64,000 nt of DNA, taken from positions 1 through 64,000 of the forward strand of contig NZ_QGKL01000014.1 of NCBI RefSeq assembly GCF_003172895.1. The letters are read 5' to 3'. This document shows, piece by piece, positions 58,495 through 64,000 of the stretch; the first letter of the stretch is position 1, and every line of letters starts with the position of its first letter. The position numbers and the translations under genes are program-made. The notes beneath the pieces are model-generated. The model was not told where the DNA came from and did not search any database. It worked only from the letters and a program-made list of their open reading frames with translations. Source of the stretch: Leucothrix arctica. Lineage in GTDB: Bacteria; Pseudomonadota; Gammaproteobacteria; Thiotrichales; Thiotrichaceae.

Positions 58495-59424
58495 TTATAA
58501 AATCGATTGGCCTAATGCACTTTGAATCAATAATACGGCGCGTTCAGCGGATACATTTTTTTGATCCAAAAATGGATTTAACTCAACAACATCCATTGCC
58601 AACATTCCCTGACTTTCTGCGCATAGTTCCATAAATAAGTGTGCTTCTCGGTAATTTACACCGCCCAGCACCGCTGTGCCTGTACCGGGTATTACCGATG
58701 GGTCACAACCATCAAGGTCAAAACTTAAATGAAACCCTGCGGTGTTTTTGGTAACTAGTTCAATGGCCTCTCGGCTAACCGCGGCCATGCCTCGCTCATC
58801 AATATCGCGCATGGTAAACACGTGAATACCCGCATCTCGAATAATGAGTTGCTCGTTTTTGTCAATATCTCGAACACCAATTAATACCACATTTTCTGGT
58901 TTTACCTTTGATCCCTGTGCCAGTATATCGACTAAATCGCGATCACCATTTCCCAGTAAATGCGCCAAGGGCATGCCGTGAATATTGCCCGAGGGTGACG
59001 ACTGAGGCGTGTTCATATCACCATGTGCATCGAACCATAGTAAGCCAATTTCTTGCTGTTGCTGACGGTAAAAGTGCGAGGTTGCAGAGACTGAGCCCAT
59101 GGCAACCGAATGATCACCTCCCGTGATTAACGGGAAATAGTCGTTTTCTAAAGCCTGATAAGTTGCGTTAGCAAGGTCAGTGCAGACGGCTAAAATCTCA
59201 TCTTTAAAATGAGCCGAACACTCTGAGTCTTTATTACGCATCTGCGTTTCTTTTTGTGGCACAGCGATGTCGATATCTACAGCGACTTCACGGTCCATTT
59301 TACGAAGCGCAGCACGCAAGCCAGCCACTCTCAGTGCCATAGGGCCTGCATCTGTACCGCGACGCGATGCGCCTAAGTCTAGCGGTACGCCAATAATCTG
59401 TACGGTGTTATGTTTGTTTGACAT
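58495..59424 (-). CDS. rocF: Arginase-family enzyme
   Basis: A 309-residue arginase. Manganese ligands are in GGDHSVAMGS, WFDAHGDMN and SFDLDGCDPS; SPSGNIHGMPLAHLLG is the substrate loop, and these match arginase rather than agmatinase. It hydrolyses arginine to ornithine and urea. The ATG immediately follows the stop of the ornithine cyclodeaminase gene, so ornithine is passed to that enzyme. Together they convert arginine to proline. Confidence 0.92.
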   Translation of the reverse strand: MSNKHNTVQIIGVPLDLGASRRGTDAGPMALRVAGLRAALRKMDREVAVDIDIAVPQKETQMRNKDSECSAHFKDEILAVCTDLANATYQALENDYFPLITGGDHSVAMGSVSATSHFYRQQQQEIGLLWFDAHGDMNTPQSSPSGNIHGMPLAHLLGNGDRDLVDILAQGSKVKPENVVLIGVRDIDKNEQLIIRDAGIHVFTMRDIDERGMAAVSREAIELVTKNTAGFHLSFDLDGCDPSVIPGTGTAVLGGVNYREAHLFMELCAESQGMLAMDVVELNPFLDQKNVSAERAVLLIQSALGQSIL

Positions 59425-60513
59425 TTATGCAGCCACCTTTGCCATTGCGCCAGAGCGACGCACCATTCCAAATAGGTCACGCGGATCGTCAGGGTCAGCA
59501 ATCATGTCGAGGTTTTCGTACATGTCGCCCATGCCCGGACGGTCAATCTGATCATGAATATAGCGTAGTGCTGAAAAGTCTTCCGTTGCAAAACCTACAC
59601 TATCAAAGAGAGTGATCTCGCTATCATTGGTACGACCGGCTAATTCACCTCGAATAACTTGCCAAAGCTCATTCACAGGGTAGTCATCATCTAGCTGCTG
59701 AAGCTCACCTTCAATGCGTGTTTGTGGTGGGTATTCAACAAATAGCTTGGCTCGTAACACTAGTGCTTTTTCAAGCTCAGTTTTACCTGGGCAGTCGCCG
59801 CCAATCGCATTGATATGCACGCCATCAGCCACCATGTCGTCGGTCAAGATAGTGGCGTTGAGCTTATCGGCCGTCACGGTAGTAATAATGTCAGCGCTTT
59901 GCGCCGCTTCACGAGCCGATTGGCAAGCGACAATATCAAAGTTGTAGCCTTGCATATTGCTAATAAATTTCGCAGTAGCCGCTGGGTCAATGTCGTAAAG
60001 TCTTAGCTGATCAATCCCGAGCATGGTTTTAAATGCTAGCGCTTGAAACTCAGACTGAGCACCGTTACCAATCAATGCCATGCAACGTGAGTCTTTGCGA
60101 GCAAGCTGTTTGGCGGCAACTACTGATGTTGCGGCAGTTCGTAGTGCTGTCAAAATGGTCATTTCTGATAATAGGATAGGGTAGCCAGTATAGACTTTAG
60201 ACAGCACACCAAATGCGGTCACCGTTTGTAGGCCTTCCTTCATGTTTTTCGGGTGGCCATTTACATATTTAAAGCCGTAATGCTCACCATCGCTGGTCGG
60301 CATAAGCTCGATAACACCGTCATGGGAGTGTGCTGCGACACGAGGCGTTTTATCAAATAACTCCCAACGTTTGAAGTCTTCTTCAACATAGTCTGCGATG
60401 CCTTTTAGCATGTTTTCTATGCCTAGTTTTCCCACTATTTTCATCATGTGATCAACACTGACGAAAGGAACGATGTTTAGATCTTGCTGTAGTTGTACGT
60501 CGTTTATAGCCAT
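59425..60513 (-). CDS. ocd: Ornithine cyclodeaminase
   Basis: A 362-residue member of the ornithine cyclodeaminase/mu-crystallin family, with Rossmann GNGAQSEFQALAFK and the conserved LTALRTAATS and NAIGGDCPGKTEL blocks. It turns ornithine into proline and ammonia with NAD. The start at 60513 has GGAGAG upstream; the open frame begins 29 codons earlier but without support. The gene leads the arginase operon. Confidence 0.92.
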   Translation of the reverse strand: MAINDVQLQQDLNIVPFVSVDHMMKIVGKLGIENMLKGIADYVEEDFKRWELFDKTPRVAAHSHDGVIELMPTSDGEHYGFKYVNGHPKNMKEGLQTVTAFGVLSKVYTGYPILLSEMTILTALRTAATSVVAAKQLARKDSRCMALIGNGAQSEFQALAFKTMLGIDQLRLYDIDPAATAKFISNMQGYNFDIVACQSAREAAQSADIITTVTADKLNATILTDDMVADGVHINAIGGDCPGKTELEKALVLRAKLFVEYPPQTRIEGELQQLDDDYPVNELWQVIRGELAGRTNDSEITLFDSVGFATEDFSALRYIHDQIDRPGMGDMYENLDMIADPDDPRDLFGMVRRSGAMAKVAA

Positions 60514-60642
60514 TTTAATACTCTCCAAAAGTCGCTGTGCAACATAAGTGCTGCTGTATAAGGAAAGTGTAGAGAAGTGCAGTTTCAAATAAAATAGCAA
60601 TAATATACAAATATGTAGTGATGAATTATCATATTGATAGTT

Positions 60643-60659
60643 TCAATTGTACAAATTGA
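60643..60659. promoter_or_regulatory. Putative operator for the Lrp-type regulator
   Basis: TCAATTGTACAAATTGA is a near-perfect palindrome 20 bases ahead of the regulator's likely start, in the divergent interval with the ornithine cyclodeaminase gene. Similar boxes (TATTGATA, AATTGATA) flank it. Confidence 0.55.
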
Positions 60660-60679
60660 TAATTTTAGTGAGCAATACG

Positions 60680-61120
60680 ATGACAATAGACAATAAACAC
60701 GCCTATGACAGCCTTGATCGACAGCTCATATCGTTGCTGCGTAAAGACGGTCGCGCACCGTTGTCGACGCTCGCTAAACAACTCAAAGTGTCACGCGGCA
60801 CGGTGCAAAACAGACTAGATAGGCTTCAATCCTCAGGCATCTTATTAGGCTTTACCGTGAGAGTGCGTGAGGACTATGGTTTGGATGCTATCCGCGCCAT
60901 TATGATGATCGAAGTGGTAGGCAAGTCGACAGCTCAGGTCATACGTTCGTTACGTGGTTTTCCTGAGTTGGTCATGCTGCACTCTACCAATGGCGCTTGG
61001 GATTTATTAGCTGAAGTTCAAACGTCCAGTCTTGCTGAGTTTGATCGTGTGCTACGAGAAGTACGAATGATTGATGGCGTACTTAACAGCGAAACCAGTA
61101 TTTTGCTGACCTCTGTCTAA
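60680..61120 (+). CDS. Lrp/AsnC-family regulator, likely controlling the arginase operon
   Basis: A 146-residue Lrp-type protein: N-terminal HTH (LDRQLISLLRKDGRAPLSTLAKQL, VSRGTVQNRLDRLQSSG) and a C-terminal RAM ligand domain (IMMIEVVGKSTAQVIRSLRG...). I start it at the ATG at 60680 (MTIDNKHAYDS); the frame extends 11 codons further up, over the palindrome. Divergent from ocd-rocF, so it probably senses arginine or ornithine and controls that operon. Confidence 0.85.
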   Translation: MTIDNKHAYDSLDRQLISLLRKDGRAPLSTLAKQLKVSRGTVQNRLDRLQSSGILLGFTVRVREDYGLDAIRAIMMIEVVGKSTAQVIRSLRGFPELVMLHSTNGAWDLLAEVQTSSLAEFDRVLREVRMIDGVLNSETSILLTSV

Positions 61121-61128
61121 ACATTGGC

Positions 61129-62178
61129 TTAGCTGACAGTGACCGTTTTACCGCTATCGCTACTTTCCATTGCTAACTCAATGATCTTTATATTATTAAG
61201 TGCATCGTCTAACGTGACGGGTATTTCTGCGTTATCAGTGATGGCCTTGGCAATACGAGAAAAATAACATTGATACTTACCGCGCTCAGTCGCTACCGTT
61301 TTGACTTGGTCATCGATATAAAGATGGCCAAAGTTCTCTTCATCTTCTTGCGACCAACTATCAAACTTAGGCGAAATCCCCGCTTTTAAACGGTCTTCTT
61401 GAGGGTCTAAACCCTGTACAACGTATTGTGCTTTTGTCCCTTGAACACTAAAGCGAGCGTTAGGTGCCGAGCTGTAAGGTGTTGCTTCTAAAATCGCTAA
61501 ATGCTGTTCGTAGTGTAAAACAAGGTGGAAGAAGTCGACGCTTTCACAACCTTCTCGCATTTGTCTGCACTGTGCAGTCACTGCTTGAGGCATGCCAAAT
61601 AACTGTAGTGTTTGGTCGATTAAGTGTGGTCCAAGGTCGAATAAAATCCCTGCGCCAACCGCATCACTTTCGCGCCAGCGTTGCTTAGGAGTCGGTCTAA
61701 AGCGGCTAAAGTGAGACTCAAAGACACGCACATCGCCCAGTCGCTCTTCATCAATCAGTTTTTTAACGGTGAGGAAGTCACCATCCCAGCGTCTATTTTG
61801 AAAAACAGAAGCAACGCGGTCATATTTTTTTGCTAAATCGATCAGGGTTTGACCGTCTTGGCTGTTGGTGACAAAAGGCTTTTCAATAACAATATGTTTA
61901 CCATTTTCTAGCGCCAATTTTGCTAGCGGAAAATGATATTCATTAGGTGTAGTGATGATAACAAGGTCAACATCAGCCTCCGTAATTAGCGCTTCAGCAC
62001 TAGCGTAAACAGTTACGGCTGGTAGCTTTTCTTTGACTAGCTCAGGCTTACTAGAACTAATGGCAGTGATTTCAAAATTATCATTGCATAACAAAAACGG
62101 AACATGGAAGGTTTGCGAAGAAAAGCCGTAGCCTATAAGGGCGGTTTTGATGCGAGCTTCATTATTCAGTTCAGTCAT
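61129..62178 (-). CDS. Gfo/Idh/MocA-family oxidoreductase
   Basis: A 349-residue NAD(P)-dependent oxidoreductase. Rossmann motif GYGFSSQTFHVPFL near residue 17, catalytic-Lys motif VIEKPFVT near 97, and a C-terminal Gfo/Idh substrate domain. YdgJ-like in length and motifs (the DAVGAGILFDLGPHLIDQ block). The substrate, a sugar or inositol, is unknown. It converges with the Lrp gene, leaving eight bases between. Confidence 0.87.
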   Translation of the reverse strand: MTELNNEARIKTALIGYGFSSQTFHVPFLLCNDNFEITAISSSKPELVKEKLPAVTVYASAEALITEADVDLVIITTPNEYHFPLAKLALENGKHIVIEKPFVTNSQDGQTLIDLAKKYDRVASVFQNRRWDGDFLTVKKLIDEERLGDVRVFESHFSRFRPTPKQRWRESDAVGAGILFDLGPHLIDQTLQLFGMPQAVTAQCRQMREGCESVDFFHLVLHYEQHLAILEATPYSSAPNARFSVQGTKAQYVVQGLDPQEDRLKAGISPKFDSWSQEDEENFGHLYIDDQVKTVATERGKYQCYFSRIAKAITDNAEIPVTLDDALNNIKIIELAMESSDSGKTVTVS

Positions 62179-62396
62179 AGGGGGATTTCCTCTGTAGTTT
62201 CAAAATATATTATAGACTTTTTGAATATCTGTCACACAAAGTAAAATGTTATGTTAAGTACTAGTTATCATTCGTTTTATCCTAAAAACATCATAGTAGA
62301 GTTAAACTTATTAAACGGCTGTATGTGTTATGTTAGCCGCCTAAATTATTCAGGGCTGATGACTGAATACCTGCTTTTATCTGAGAACACACAACT

Positions 62397-63074
62397 ATGA
62401 CCCCTTGGACTTTATTAGGCACTGCTAACATCCCGAATAATGGCGGTGAGCTCAAGCTGACACAACGCGACCAGGAATTTTCTATTCACTTAAAAGGCGC
62501 GCGTGGCGAGTTGATGAATAGTCGGATGCGTTGTTCTGAGCGAGCATTAGCTGACTTAGGGTGCGCGCATATAAAAAATGTTGAAAATGCAAAAGTCTTA
62601 GTGGGCGGTCTGGGTATGGGCTTTACCTTAGAGGCGGCACTGAAAGTAACTACGCAAAGCTCTGAAGTGATTGTTGCTGAGCTAGTTCCAGAAGTGGTGG
62701 AGTGGAACAAAGGACCTTTAGGTGACTGTGCAGAGCGACCGTTGGATAACCCTCGCACCAGCGTTCACCTAGGTGATGTTGCGGTACTGTTTAAGCCTAA
62801 GAAACCAACCTACGACGCGGTACTGTTAGACGTGGATAATGGCCCTGAAGGGTTTACCCAATCTAAAAATGACAGTCTCTACTCGATCAAAAGCTTGAAA
62901 GCGATACATGATTCACTGAATAAGCAGGGTGTATTAGCTGTTTGGTCAGCATGGTTTGATGAGAAGTTTAGCGCGCAGTTAAGAAAGTCAGGCTTTAAAG
63001 TGACACATGAAACGGTCAGAGCGCATATGGGAAAGGGCAGTCGCCACACCATTTATTTAGCGATAAAAAATTAG
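62397..63074 (+). CDS. Spermidine-synthase-like SAM methyltransferase-fold protein
   Basis: A 225-residue Rossmann protein with GGLGMGFTLEAAL (motif I), VIVAELVPEVVEW (acidic strand) and AVLLDVDNGPEGFT (motif of spermine/spermidine synthases). The N-terminal tetramerisation domain of true spermidine synthases is short. It might transfer an aminopropyl group or a methyl group; the acceptor cannot be told. Confidence 0.75.
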   Translation: MTPWTLLGTANIPNNGGELKLTQRDQEFSIHLKGARGELMNSRMRCSERALADLGCAHIKNVENAKVLVGGLGMGFTLEAALKVTTQSSEVIVAELVPEVVEWNKGPLGDCAERPLDNPRTSVHLGDVAVLFKPKKPTYDAVLLDVDNGPEGFTQSKNDSLYSIKSLKAIHDSLNKQGVLAVWSAWFDEKFSAQLRKSGFKVTHETVRAHMGKGSRHTIYLAIKN

Positions 63075-63141
63075 CGGTTTAAGTCCCATAAAATTTGGGG
63101 AATACCTAGTCAGTGGTATAGACTCAACCGAGCATTATCTC

Positions 63142-63186
63142 CATGAGGAGGTGATAATGTTACTATACGAAAGTCTAGTTTTTTAG
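63142..63186 (+). promoter_or_regulatory. Putative leader peptide with sequestered ribosome binding site
   Basis: A very strong AGGAGGTGATA site precedes an ATG (63157) and nine codons reading MLLYESLVF before a TAG (63186). The start region can pair with CATTATCTCC (63133-63142), which would hide the ribosome binding site. The response regulator gene starts about 50 bases further on. Confidence 0.45.
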
Positions 63187-63234
63187 CCTAAGTTGTAGTG
63201 GGCTTCTTAAAAATCATCAGAGTAGTCATAATTT

Positions 63235-63903
63235 ATGTTGAAAGCGAAGAAAGTTATTATTGCCGACGATCATCCATTATTTCGTGATGCGCTTAGTCAG
63301 GCAGTAACTGGAGCCTTTGGTGACATCGAAGTCATTAGTTGCGGTGCATTTTCAACGCTACAGCGCTCAATCGAGTCGCACGGTGACAGCGACCTCATCC
63401 TTCTTGACTTACATATGCCCGGCGCAGTTGGCTTTTCTGCGTTGCGTTACTTAGGGCTGCGTTGCCCAAATATCCCCGTTGCTATTATCTCCGCTCATGA
63501 AGAGCCTGAAATCGTGTTACAGGCGATTAAGCATGGCGCGTCTGGCTTTATTGCTAAATCATCTCCACTTGCTGGCATTATTGAGTCAGTTCAAAACGTG
63601 TTGATGGGTGACGTGGTACTACCGGAAGGTATCGATATTAGTAAAGCAGCGATGAACGCACCTGCGAAAGAAGACCTTCATGAGAAAATACAACGCTTAA
63701 CACCTAAGCAATTTCGTGTACTAATGATGTTAATTGACGGCCGAATTAATCGTGAAATAGCGGATGAACTGTGCGTCACAGAGGCAACAATTAAAGCCCA
63801 TCTGACTGAGATATTTAAAAAGTTGGAAGTGAGTAATCGTACTCAAGCGGCAACCGTTGCAGCTGCATATCTTGAAGTTGAAGAACCCACTATCTCTTAT
63901 TAA
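63235..63903 (+). CDS. NarL/FixJ-family response regulator
   Basis: A 222-residue regulator. Receiver domain (about 6-125) with IIADDHP acidic pair and phospho-acceptor Asp in LILLDLHMPG (near residue 62), conserved Lys in IAKSS. C-terminal LuxR-type HTH (about 155-215; LTPKQFRVLMMLIDGRINREIADEL). No histidine kinase is in the window; it may be off the right edge or orphan. Translation may be linked to the small leader peptide just upstream. Confidence 0.92.
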   Translation: MLKAKKVIIADDHPLFRDALSQAVTGAFGDIEVISCGAFSTLQRSIESHGDSDLILLDLHMPGAVGFSALRYLGLRCPNIPVAIISAHEEPEIVLQAIKHGASGFIAKSSPLAGIIESVQNVLMGDVVLPEGIDISKAAMNAPAKEDLHEKIQRLTPKQFRVLMMLIDGRINREIADELCVTEATIKAHLTEIFKKLEVSNRTQAATVAAAYLEVEEPTISY

Positions 63904-64000
63904 TTAGTTCATTGAGCGACAGGCTGCTAAGTCCCTTTACCCTGCCATACTCTCAACTTCTACTAAGCAGTCTGTATTGTAGTGTGTAATTGCATTACGT

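Overview
The window looks like chromosomal DNA of a marine-type gammaproteobacterium of moderate GC. The main clue is the collinear block rpsB-tsf-pyrH-frr-uppS-cdsA-dxr-rseP-bamA-skp-lpxD-fabZ-lpxA-lpxB-rnhB-dnaE, whose order is that of Escherichia coli and relatives. The initiator tRNA sequence and the yeaG-yeaH-ycgB stress operon also fit. I cannot name the genus from sequence alone.

Region 1 (1-7.6 kb) is accessory. An IS3-family element (right end near 571) has cut into an SMC-like ATPase gene. Its remaining C-terminal part is followed by three tightly coupled genes that look like MukE/JetB, a MukF/JetA-like helical protein and a JetD-like TOPRIM protein. This is a Wadjet/MksBEFG-type anti-plasmid system with an unusual gene order and a broken or separated ATPase gene. 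After it come four small AT-rich genes (VOC protein, secreted protein, zinc-ribbon membrane protein, two-TM protein) with attC-like hairpins between some of them, resembling integron cassettes without an integrase in view.

Region 2 (7.6-31 kb) holds tldD-pmbA (peptide maturation protease pair), a potassium channel, three identical initiator tRNA genes in tandem, a left-facing operon of a YqiJ-like membrane protein, a YqiK-like flotillin and a 1796-residue coiled-coil AAA+ protein, and opposite it the prkA-yeaH-ycgB operon. Next are a VTT-membrane/flavin disulfide reductase fusion, a TPR protein and a degenerate DEAD-box protein.

Region 3 (31-50 kb) is the essential core: map facing away from rpsB-tsf, then nucleotide, ribosome-recycling, isoprenoid, phospholipid, outer-membrane assembly and lipid A genes, ending in rnhB and dnaE. 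Where accA would usually follow dnaE there is instead an HNH endonuclease gene with a convincing attC-like 3' end, then a decayed gene fragment.

Region 4 (51-64 kb) contains an M14 carboxypeptidase, a TetR-controlled export operon (RND exporter, LolA-like periplasmic protein, outer-membrane barrel), a YqiA-type esterase, an arginase-ornithine cyclodeaminase operon facing an Lrp-type regulator, a Gfo/Idh oxidoreductase, a spermidine-synthase-like protein and a NarL-type response regulator preceded by a possible leader peptide in a hairpin.
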